From an uncultured Oscillospiraceae bacterium (lineage in GTDB: Bacteria > Bacillota > Clostridia > Oscillospirales > Oscillospiraceae): a stretch of DNA of 12,278 nucleotides. The notes under the pieces were generated by a model. The model saw nothing but the letters and a program-made list of their open reading frames with translations. It was not told the origin of the DNA and made no database searches. This document shows positions 1-4,472 of this stretch, piece by piece; positions within the stretch are counted from its first letter, which is position 1, and every line of letters starts with the position of its first letter. The DNA lies in contig CAKUOS010000056.1 in the NCBI GenBank assembly GCA_934670025.1, positions 1 through 12,278 on the forward strand. The letters are read 5' to 3'. A program made the translations under genes and the position numbers.

Positions 1-147
1 GCAATCGGCGATGCTGCAGACGCCCTGACACCGTTTGGTACCATGACACGGTATCCGAATGAATTGACTGTCGAGGAACATCATGCAAAGCAGGCAATCG
101 CCTTTGCGGAGCAAATTTTGAATTGGGCGGCATCTGCTTTGCAGTAA
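1..147 (+). CDS. HEPN-domain protein, C-terminal fragment (starts before the window)
   Basis: The reading frame is open from base 1 and stops with TAA at 145-147, leaving the last 48 residues of a protein that begins outside the window. The visible part contains LTPFGTMTRYPNELT, then alternating small and charged residues (AKQAIAFAEQILNW). This resembles the last helix of small HEPN proteins, where an RYP motif is followed by an amphipathic helix ending in W. HEPN proteins are often RNases or partners of a nucleotidyltransferase (MNT) in toxin-antitoxin pairs, but the partner and the catalytic RX4-6H motif would lie upstream and cannot be seen. The gene ends before a clear terminator, so it is the last gene of its transcript. 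It lies on what looks like the integrated-element side of the tRNA-Leu junction. The family call rests on a short tail only. Confidence 0.6.
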   Translation, partial: AIGDAADALTPFGTMTRYPNELTVEEHHAKQAIAFAEQILNWAASALQ

Positions 148-170
148 AGCAAAAAAACATAACTGCATAA

Positions 171-209
171 CCGAAGCGGCCGCAGAATTGGGGCCACTTC
201 GGTTTTTTT
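171..209 (+). terminator. Rho-independent terminator after the HEPN gene
   Basis: CCGAAGCGGCC pairs with GGCCACTTCGG (one C/A mismatch) around a 10-nt loop and is followed by seven T. It lies 23 nt after the HEPN stop codon. Confidence 0.85.
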
Positions 210-238
210 CATGGCTCGATAGCTCTGCCTGGTTGCAC

Positions 239-484
239 CTAAATCTGTACTTTCAATTTTGTTCGGTACACGCAGTAATGTGTGCTGAGAACGTAGTCCA
301 CGATATATTTTTTCGGGATCAGATATGCCCCTCGGATGAAGTAGTGCTGCACTCGTTTTTCGTGCAGAAGTTTCAGCGCGGTGCTTTCTCCGATCCCACC
401 GAGCATTGCCCGAAATTGCGGAACGGTTACGACATCCGGATAGGATGCAAAAAGCTGATCGTAATAGCTGCGGTTTTTCTGCAT
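239..484 (-). CDS. Small helix-turn-helix (excisionase-like) DNA-binding protein
   Basis: This is an 81-residue protein from the ATG at 484. That start is preferred because GGAGGA lies 7 nt upstream on the minus strand. A start at 538 is in frame and would add 18 residues (MNKRFFLPLTK...); it also has a GGAGGG about 10 nt upstream, so the choice is not certain. Residues about 15-65 (YPDVVTVPQFRAMLGGIGES, then TALKLLHEKRV, then IRGAYLIPKKYIVDYVL) match the compact winged HTH of excisionase/MerR-like proteins found beside integrases in Firmicute integrative elements: an HTH, a short wing with an aromatic, then IPK and a closing helix. The likely role is DNA binding in excision or element control (inference). 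It lies about 250 bp from the tRNA-Leu junction, which suits an element end. No promoter was assigned with confidence, and no other gene is seen between 485 and 729. Confidence 0.72.
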   Translation of the reverse strand: MQKNRSYYDQLFASYPDVVTVPQFRAMLGGIGESTALKLLHEKRVQHYFIRGAYLIPKKYIVDYVLSTHYCVYRTKLKVQI

Positions 485-729
485 AGTGCGATCCTCCATG
501 TTGTTTTTCGTCAATGGCAGGAAGAATCGCTTGTTCATAAGTCAGCATCCCTCCAACATCCCTCCAAGCCGCTTTTTTGACACGCAAAACTCCAAAATCG
601 AAAGGGGATTGATACGACTGGATTTTTGCCGTCAAAACGCTTAGAAGCATTGAAAACACTGGCTTTTTCGTGTCCTGATAATTCTGCTGGAGTCTGTTGG
701 ATTCCTCTGAAATCCAACTATGTTTGAAA

Positions 730-785
730 ACTCAAAATCCGTTGGGGTAACACTCGTGTGGGTTCGAGTCCCACCACCGGCACCA
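730..785 (+). other. 3' half of tRNA-Leu(CAA): probable attachment-site remnant
   Basis: From base 730 the sequence reads as the anticodon loop (CTCAAAA, anticodon CAA), long variable arm, T-arm (GTGGGTTCGAGTCCCAC) and acceptor 3' strand (CACCGGC-ACCA) of a class II leucine tRNA. The expected 5' acceptor strand GCCGGTG and the D-arm are absent upstream, and the bases before 730 do not pair with the 3' anticodon stem TCCGT. This is the structure left when a tyrosine-recombinase element integrates into the 3' half of a tRNA gene. The tRNA's own terminator still follows at 788-836, so the element should lie on the lower-coordinate side. A gene broken by a misjoin is the alternative. Confidence 0.75.
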
Positions 786-787
786 TG

Positions 788-836
788 GCGAGTGTTCTTA
801 CAGCATTTGAAAAGCTGTGAGGACACTCGCTTTTTT
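788..836 (+). terminator. Rho-independent terminator of the tRNA-Leu gene
   Basis: A 17-bp stem (GCGAGTGTTCTTACAGC with GCTGTGAGGACACTCGC, two G/T pairs) around a 9-nt loop is followed by six T. It begins 2 nt after the encoded CCA, as expected for a tRNA transcript. Read on the minus strand the hairpin has no T run. Confidence 0.88.
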
Positions 837-840
837 CTGC

Positions 841-1196
841 TCAAACAGCAGGTCTGTCGTCGGTTGTGTAGCTCACGAACACGCCTTTTCTGGTGTTGAC
901 GGTGACGGCCGGGATGGGCAGTGCCGGTTCGTTGGGAATGTTCATTTCCCCCACGCAGTTGTAGTGAATGCGAAGCCGCTGTACCCATTCGCCGTCGATC
1001 TTCTCGGCATTGTAGACCTCGATTTTCTCCACCAGTTCGTTGAGCATCCGCGGCGTGAGCTTTCTGGCGCGGGTGTATTTGCGGACGATGGACACGAACA
1101 TATCCGTTGAGGTTGCGCGGCTGCTCTGCTTCTCGATCTCGGAACGGAGCTTTTTTATTTTCTCCGAAAGCTCCTTCTGTTCCTCCTCATACCGCA
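841..1196 (-). pseudogene. Large serine recombinase, C-terminal fragment (DUF4368-type tail)
   Basis: The frame runs from the join near 1196 to TGA at 841-843, giving about 118 residues. It starts in a charged coiled coil (YEEEQKELSEKIKKLRSEIE), then FVSIVRKYTRARKLTPRMLN, ELVEKIEVYNAEKIDG, and VQRLRIHYNCVGEMNIP. This is the order seen at the C-terminus of large serine recombinases of clostridial transposons and integrative elements: coiled coil, then the DUF4368 segment with a VxxFVEKIEVY-like core and IxIxYNxVGE. The N-terminal catalytic serine domain (about 150 aa) and the recombinase domain are missing. The cut is not at a start codon but at the base-to-base join with the MATE fragment, so no active enzyme is made. 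A start at the internal Met (1101) would give only an 86-aa tail. Confidence 0.78.
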
Positions 1197-1559
1197 GAAC
1201 GTGTCGTTCGCGCCGAGGAGCACGGCGATCTCGCGCGCGAATACCGTCCCAACGACCGACAGCGCCGCAAAGACCACCGCGATCGCCGCCAGCACGTGCA
1301 TGAACGCCTGATTCGCGCCGTCGACGTCGCCGCGGCCGAGGCGAACGGCCGTCACGGCCACACCGCCGATGTTCAAAAGCACCGAGATTGCGCTGACGAT
1401 CATCACATACGGCATGGCAAGGTTGACCGCGCCGAGCGCGTCGGTGCCGACGCCGTTGCCGACGAACATCCCGTCGACGATCGTCAGGACAAACATACTG
1501 ACGTTGGCAATGAGCGCAGGCAGGATATAGCTTCGAAGATTCTTCTGTTGTTCTTTCAC
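1197..1559 (-). pseudogene. MATE-family efflux transporter, N-terminal fragment
   Basis: From the GTG at 1559 the frame gives 121 recognisable residues: a short basic N-terminus (KEQQKNLRSYILPALIANV), then LTIVDGMFVGNGVGTDALGA, a second hydrophobic segment (AMPYVMIVSAISVLLNIGG), AVRLGRGDVDGANQAF, and a third (VLAAIAVVFAALSVVGTVF) before FAREIAVLLGAND. These are the first transmembrane helices and the D-G-x-F-V/I-G and G-x-G-x-x-A-x-x-A pattern of MATE Na+ or H+/drug antiporters, which normally have 12 helices and about 450 residues. The frame runs into recombinase sequence after GANDTF, so roughly three quarters of the protein is lost and the fragment should be inactive. The GTG start overlaps the stop of the upstream 55-aa gene in GTGA, so translation is probably coupled. 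Confidence 0.8.
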
Positions 1560-1723
1560 GGTTCCAACTCCCCTTTCAGGTTTTGCAGCCACTGCGCATA
1601 GATCGCGGCAAAGGACTGCCGCTGCGCGTCGGACAGGCCGAGTCTGCACGCCTGCGCGCGAAACAGCGCAGTGCAGCCGTTGTCGAGCTGCCGCCACGCC
1701 TGGATCCATTCCTCCGGTGTCAT
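1556..1723 (-). CDS. Hypothetical 55-aa protein, leader gene of the MATE operon
   Basis: The ATG at 1723 has AAAGGA 9 nt upstream, and its TGA overlaps the MATE start (GTGA). The product is 55 residues, starts MTPEEWIQAWRQLDNG, is rich in Trp, Gln and Ala, and has no transmembrane segment or signal peptide. I do not recognise a family. The middle (ALFRAQACRLGLSDAQRQSF) loosely resembles the first helices of MarR-type regulators (x-RLGLS-x-AQ), so it could be a shortened regulator, but the DNA-recognition helix and wing are absent. The strong promoter, good ribosome site and stop/start overlap argue that it is translated. Being first in a transporter operon, it may serve mainly to couple translation of the MATE gene (inference). 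Confidence 0.6.
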   Translation of the reverse strand: MTPEEWIQAWRQLDNGCTALFRAQACRLGLSDAQRQSFAAIYAQWLQNLKGELEP

Positions 1724-1743
1724 ATGGGTCGTTCCTTTAAAAA

Positions 1744-1783
1744 CCGATTTCGGACTCCGCCTGCTATACATCCGAAATCGGAT
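1744..1783. promoter_or_regulatory. Paired operator-like sites CCGAWWTCGG in the MATE/cupin divergent region
   Basis: CCGATTTCGG (1744-1753) and ATCCGAAATCGGAT (1770-1783) are each near-palindromes with arms CCGA/TCGG around two A/T bases, and they are inverted copies of each other. Their centres are 28 bp apart. One lies just after, and the other inside, the spacer of the minus-strand promoter, so a dimeric repressor bound here would block MATE-operon transcription. The pair could also fold as one hairpin in the leader RNA. Confidence 0.65.
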
Positions 1784-1791
1784 TTTGTCAA
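1763..1791 (-). promoter_or_regulatory. Sigma-70 promoter of the 55-aa/MATE operon
   Basis: On the minus strand TTGACA (1791-1786) is separated by exactly 17 bp from TATAGC (1768-1763). The 55-aa gene starts 40 nt downstream of the -10. The second operator-like site lies in the spacer. Confidence 0.8.
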
Positions 1792-1798
1792 CCGCATC

Positions 1799-1827
1799 TT
1801 TTCACGCGCCGCGATCTGTGCTATACT
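1799..1827 (+). promoter_or_regulatory. Probable promoter of the cupin gene
   Basis: TATACT at 1822-1827 is a good -10, with TTTTCA at 1799-1804 as a weak -35 at 17 bp. The cupin ATG follows 28 nt after the -10, with AAGGAG in between. It is divergent from the MATE promoter, and the -35 regions of the two are less than 10 bp apart. Confidence 0.55.
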
Positions 1828-1854
1828 GTGAAAAAACCGAAGGAGCTATTTCCC

Positions 1855-2289
1855 ATGAAATATGAAAACAGAGAAGCGTTTGAAGCCGCCAATATGTTCG
1901 GCACGGGCACGCCCAATACGGCCTACGCGCAGTATTTTATCGGGGATTCGTTCCTCAATCCCCTCACCAACCCGAAATGCGGCCTGTTTGCCGCCAACGT
2001 GACCTTTGAGCCCGGCTGCCGCAACAACTGGCACATCCATCACGCCGTCAAGGGCGGCGGCCAGCTGCTGCTGTGTACGGCGGGCGAGGGCTGGTATCAG
2101 GAGGCGGGCAAAGAAGCCGTCAGCCTGCATCCCGGCAGCGTCGTCACGATCCCGGCCAACGTCAAGCACTGGCACGGCGCGAAAAAAGACAGCTGGTTCA
2201 GCCACGTTGCGCTTGAACTGCCCGGCGAGGGCTGCACAAACGAGTGGTGCGAGCCTGTCTCGGACGAGGCTTACGCGCGCCTGCCCTAA
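1855..2289 (+). CDS. Cupin-domain protein
   Basis: The product is 144 residues from the ATG at 1855, chosen because AAGGAG lies 8 nt upstream; an in-frame ATG at 1828 has no ribosome site and overlaps the promoter. It is a single small cupin barrel. Motif 1 is NNWHIHHA (H60, H62, H63) followed by GGGQLLLCTAGEGWYQ. Motif 2 is HPGSVVTIPANVKHWHGA (H105, H107), with H117 in SWFSHVAL further on. The His cluster indicates a bound metal ion, as in cupins related to the C-terminal domain of carboxymuconolactone decarboxylases and to the small cupin hydroxynitrile lyases. The substrate cannot be deduced. It has no signal peptide, so it is cytoplasmic. The gene is monocistronic with its own terminator, and it shares a control region with the divergent MATE operon, which hints at a common inducer or stress (inference). 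Confidence 0.85.
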   Translation: MKYENREAFEAANMFGTGTPNTAYAQYFIGDSFLNPLTNPKCGLFAANVTFEPGCRNNWHIHHAVKGGGQLLLCTAGEGWYQEAGKEAVSLHPGSVVTIPANVKHWHGAKKDSWFSHVALELPGEGCTNEWCEPVSDEAYARLP

Positions 2290-2296
2290 AAGCGTC

Positions 2297-2360
2297 GGAA
2301 GCGGCTTTGACAGAACGAGCCATCGCGGAGCGATGTCTCTTATCCTCTAAAGCCGCTTCC
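2297..2360. repeat. Nested inverted repeat after the cupin gene
   Basis: GGAAGCGGCTTT (2297-2308) is matched by AAAGCCGCTTCC (2349-2360). Between them lies a second perfect hairpin, CATCGC-GGA-GCGATG (2321-2335). There is no T run, so it is not a simple terminator. The arrangement would fold as a long stem with an internal stem-loop at the end of the cupin mRNA. Confidence 0.6.
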
Positions 2361-2368
2361 TCCTTTCC

Positions 2369-2403
2369 AAACCGCAGACCAAGTCTGCGGTTTGGTTTTT
2401 TTG
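2369..2403 (+). terminator. Rho-independent terminator of the cupin gene
   Basis: AAACCGCAGAC and GTCTGCGGTTT form a perfect 11-bp stem with a 3-nt loop, followed by GG and a run of eight or more T. It lies 80 nt after the cupin stop. Confidence 0.88.
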
Positions 2404-2409
2404 ATGAAA

Positions 2410-2452
2410 CTTCCCGGGAAGGTGTAGGGGCCGATGCCCACATCGGCCCGAA
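2410..2452. repeat. REP-like extragenic hairpin element
   Basis: A perfect 12-bp palindrome CTTCCCGGGAAG (2410-2421) is followed by GTGTAGGGGCCGATGCCCA and a hairpin GGGCCGATG/CATCGGCCC (2428-2449). Hairpins introduced by GTAGGGGC are typical dispersed intergenic repeats of Oscillospiraceae genomes (recalled, not searched). The flanking bases to about 2515 (TCGTCGAAGTGCCTCGCG) may belong to the same unit. No gene is seen from 2404 to 2530. Confidence 0.5.
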
Positions 2453-2530
2453 GGGAACCATCGGATTCGTCGAAGTGCCTCGCGTTTCGGATACGCATTC
2501 TGCCGGGGCATCCAAAAACACGCACAAAAA

Positions 2531-2565
2531 GCCCGGGAGCCGAGCGGCTCCCGGGCGGTTTTTTT
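2531..2565. terminator. Bidirectional terminator
   Basis: GCCCGGGAGCC pairs perfectly with GGCTCCCGGGC around a GAGC loop. T7 follows on the plus strand, and T5 follows on the minus strand (A5 at 2526-2530). On the minus strand it lies 50 nt beyond the stop at 2615, so it probably serves the truncated gene there. Confidence 0.85.
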
Positions 2566-2614
2566 GATTTGGCTGCTCCTGCGTGACCCGGTTCCAGTCT
2601 CGCAAGCGCGGCGC

Positions 2615-2662
2615 TTACGCCTTTTCAGACAGCTCGGGGTTGAGCTTCTGCTTCTTGGCGGC
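2615..2662 (-). pseudogene. C-terminal tail of an unidentified minus-strand gene
   Basis: Reading leftward from the join near 2660, the codons give AAAKKQKLNPELSEKA and a TAA stop at 2617-2615, followed 50 nt later by a bidirectional terminator. The basic, helix-like ending with a stop and terminator looks like a true gene end, but only about 16 residues are present, too few to name a family. The rest is replaced by sequence of a different gene read in the opposite direction. The exact limit lies inside GGCGGCGGCCGCC, where either side could supply the bases. The assignment as coding is tentative. Confidence 0.35.
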
Positions 2663-2999
2663 GGCCGCCGGCGTCGATCCGCAGAAGCTCATCGACGTTG
2701 TCAACGTCTCCGGAGGCCGCAGCAATGCATCCATGTTCATCTACCCGAACATCGTCTTCCGCGGCGAAGCGTTCAATATGCTCGTCGACCTGTGGCGCAA
2801 GGACGTCGCGCTGTTCCAGCAGGCGGCAAAGGAGCAGAACATCCCCGCCTTCATCGCCGCGACCGTCTATCAGATGTGGAGCCGCCTGTCCGCCGACGGA
2901 AACGGGCAGCGCGACGCCATGTGCCTCATCCGCGAATATGAACACTGGTGCGGCAGACCGATCGCAGGTCCGGCTGCCGATGCGCAGCCGAAAGAATAG
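2661..2999 (+). pseudogene. 6PGDH-superfamily (3-hydroxyisobutyrate dehydrogenase-like) oxidoreductase, C-terminal fragment
   Basis: About 112 residues match the all-helical C-terminal domain of beta-hydroxyacid dehydrogenases: AAGVDPQKLIDVVNVSGGRS, then FRGEAFNMLVDLWRKDVALF (the conserved Lys-Asp), AAKEQNIPAFIAATVYQMW, and GNGQRDAMCLIREYE. Full-length members have about 290-300 residues with an N-terminal Rossmann domain (GxGxMG) and a catalytic Lys in the middle; both are missing. A GTG at 2583 keeps the frame open for 138 codons, but the residues before about position 2661 do not resemble this family and overlap the opposite-strand gene tail. The stop lies 12 nt before the UroD-like gene, with that gene's ribosome site in the gap, so the intact ancestor was probably co-transcribed with it. 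Substrate unknown; the fragment should be inactive. Confidence 0.75.
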
Positions 3000-3011
3000 A
3001 AAAGGAGTGTC

Positions 3012-4175
3012 ATGAAATTGGATCCTAAGGCTTTACTGAAAGAGCGCACCGAGTTATTCGACAATGCGTACAACTTCAAGCACAACAAGCGCGTGCCCCT
3101 GGGCTGCAACATCTGGTCCTGGCAGGTCCTGGACTGCGGCTACAAGCAGAGCCAGGCGCTTCTGAACTACGACATCGCGGAAAAGATCAACCGTGAGTTC
3201 CACGAGCGGTATCAGTTCGACGCCTATACCAACCTCATCACCCGCAACCCCATGCGCCTGACCGAGCTGCTCGGCGGCGGCAACCACTTCCTCGATCCCG
3301 GCGACGAGATGATCCAGTCCGTCGAGCACGGCTACATGGATCCCGAGGAATTCCACGAATTTGCCAAAGAGCCCGAAAAGTTCTACTGGGAAAAGGTCTT
3401 CCCGCGCTATCTGACCCAGAACAAGCCCGAATATACCCTGACCTACGGCACGTTCAAAAAGGCCATGCAGGAATGGCAGGACTTCACCGCCTATTCGCAG
3501 AAGATGCTCGACATGAACATCAACGAATTCGGCGCGCTCATGTACTACAGCCGCATGGTGCGTCTGCCGTTGGAGCATCTGGCGCTCGACCTGCGCGGTC
3601 TGCGCGGCGCGTCGATGGATATGCGCCGCAAGAAGGACGAGATCCTCGAGTGGTCGGATTCCATCTTCGATTCCTACAGCAACATGGCGGGCTTCAACGC
3701 CGTCTCGTCCTCCGAACTCAACGGCTTCGTCGCCGACATCACGATGGTCTGGCAGGTCGTCAGCCTCATGAGCCCGAAGCAGTTTGAGACGTTCTACTGG
3801 CCGCAGCTCAAGCGCGTCATCGACAACGCCGCGGCAAACCACCAGAAGATCTTCGTCGCCGCGCAGGGCACCATCCTCCGCTTTGCCGACTTCCTGCAAG
3901 AGGTCCCGAAGGGCGTCATGATGATCCATCCCGAGGGCGACGACATCCGCGAGTGCCGCGAAAAGCTGCCCAACATCGCGCTTGCCGGCGGTCTGCCGAC
4001 CAGCATCCTCGGCATCTCCTCCGCGCAGGAATGCCTCGATTATGCCCGCCGTCTGGTCGACGACATGGGCGACGGCTTCGTCCTGTGCCAGAACCAGATG
4101 ATCTCCTACCGCAATGACTGCAAGCGGGAAAATCTGCTCACGTATCTCGACTATTTCAAGACCCACACGTACTAA
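3012..4175 (+). CDS. Uroporphyrinogen decarboxylase (URO-D) superfamily protein, MtaA-like branch
   Basis: The product is 387 residues from the ATG at 3012, with AAAGGAG 4 nt upstream. The size and late motifs fit the URO-D/methyltransferase-A superfamily (TIM barrel): a middle helical region with MSPKQFETFYWPQLKRVIDNA (253-273), then IFVAAQGTILRFADFLQE, MIHPEGDDIRECREKLPNIA (304-323), GGLPTSILGISSAQECLDYA (326-345) and the closing DGFVLCQNQMISYRND (354-369). It lacks the RQAGR substrate-binding motif of true heme-pathway UroD. Where MtaA-type cobamide methyltransferases have H-x-C for zinc, it has H306-P-E308. It is therefore probably not heme biosynthetic, and if it is a methyltransferase its metal site differs. 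Relatives occur in clostridial methyl-transfer and catabolic clusters, but no corrinoid protein or activator is in this window. It precedes a 47-aa gene by 18 nt and follows a dehydrogenase fragment. Function unresolved. Confidence 0.82.
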   Translation: MKLDPKALLKERTELFDNAYNFKHNKRVPLGCNIWSWQVLDCGYKQSQALLNYDIAEKINREFHERYQFDAYTNLITRNPMRLTELLGGGNHFLDPGDEMIQSVEHGYMDPEEFHEFAKEPEKFYWEKVFPRYLTQNKPEYTLTYGTFKKAMQEWQDFTAYSQKMLDMNINEFGALMYYSRMVRLPLEHLALDLRGLRGASMDMRRKKDEILEWSDSIFDSYSNMAGFNAVSSSELNGFVADITMVWQVVSLMSPKQFETFYWPQLKRVIDNAAANHQKIFVAAQGTILRFADFLQEVPKGVMMIHPEGDDIRECREKLPNIALAGGLPTSILGISSAQECLDYARRLVDDMGDGFVLCQNQMISYRNDCKRENLLTYLDYFKTHTY

Positions 4176-4193
4176 GAAGGAGGCTTGCGCATC

Positions 4194-4337
4194 ATGGCAA
4201 CTGCAAACGACGAAAAGAAGGTCGAATTCACCGAAGAAGGCCGCCGCGAGCTTATCAAAGCCTGCTGGCCCGAGCTGACGGAAGAAGAAGGCATCCAGAA
4301 GATCAGCACCTTCATCAAGTATATCATTCTGAAGTAA
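4194..4337 (+). CDS. Small 47-aa protein downstream of the UroD-like gene
   Basis: ATG at 4194 to TAA at 4335-4337, with GAAGGAGG at 4176-4183 about 10 nt before the start and only 18 nt after the UroD-like stop. The product (MATANDEKKVEFTEEGRREL and 27 more) is acidic and helix-rich: KKVEFTEEGRRELIKACWPE, then LTEEEGIQKISTFIKYIILK. It has one Cys-Trp pair (C24, W25), no membrane segment and no signal peptide. I recognise no family. The pattern of a charged first half and an amphipathic second helix suggests a small partner or subunit. The tight operon spacing and codon use like the neighbour suggest it works with the UroD-like protein (inference). It ends before a GC-rich hairpin and a terminator. 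Confidence 0.75.
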   Translation: MATANDEKKVEFTEEGRRELIKACWPELTEEEGIQKISTFIKYIILK

Positions 4338-4367
4338 GCCTTTCCTTCCCCGATCCGCCCCCTATTT

Positions 4368-4391
4368 CCGGCCGCGCAGCCGCGCGGCCGG
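4368..4391. repeat. GC-only inverted repeat
   Basis: CCGGCCGCG (4368-4376) pairs with CGCGGCCGG (4383-4391) around a 6-nt loop, 30 nt after the small gene. There is no T run. It may stabilise the mRNA 3' end. Confidence 0.5.
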
Positions 4392-4414
4392 GTGTCCCCC
4401 GATGGGATCCGCGT

Positions 4415-4458
4415 AAAAAAACGAACATCCGACCGGAACGGGTCGGATGTTCGTTTTT
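4415..4458. terminator. Bidirectional terminator between convergent operons
   Basis: AACGAACATCCGACC pairs with GGTCGGATGTTCGTT around GGAAC, with A6-7 before and T5 after. It ends the UroD-like operon on the plus strand and the SPFH gene on the minus strand (stop at 4473). Confidence 0.88.
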
Positions 4459-4472
4459 GGATTTTAAAATTG

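Noticed and set aside
535..717. Possible small minus-strand gene upstream of the HTH gene
   Set aside because: Duplicated GGAGGG sites are present, but the frames are short or overlapping and show no recognisable pattern.
641..988. 115-aa minus-strand ORF containing GAGGGTRTHTSVTPTDFEF
   Set aside because: It is an antisense read through the tRNA-Leu 3' half; this GGGTRTHT pattern is a well-known spurious translation of tRNA genes.
1744..1783. Riboswitch or attenuator in the MATE leader
   Set aside because: The inverted pair could fold, but each half is itself palindromic and overlaps the promoter, so DNA operator sites explain it better. No T run or conserved aptamer pattern was seen.
3054..4166. 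370-aa ORF antisense to the UroD-like gene
   Set aside because: Long open antisense frames are expected in GC-rich coding DNA. The plus frame has superfamily motifs, a ribosome site and operon context.
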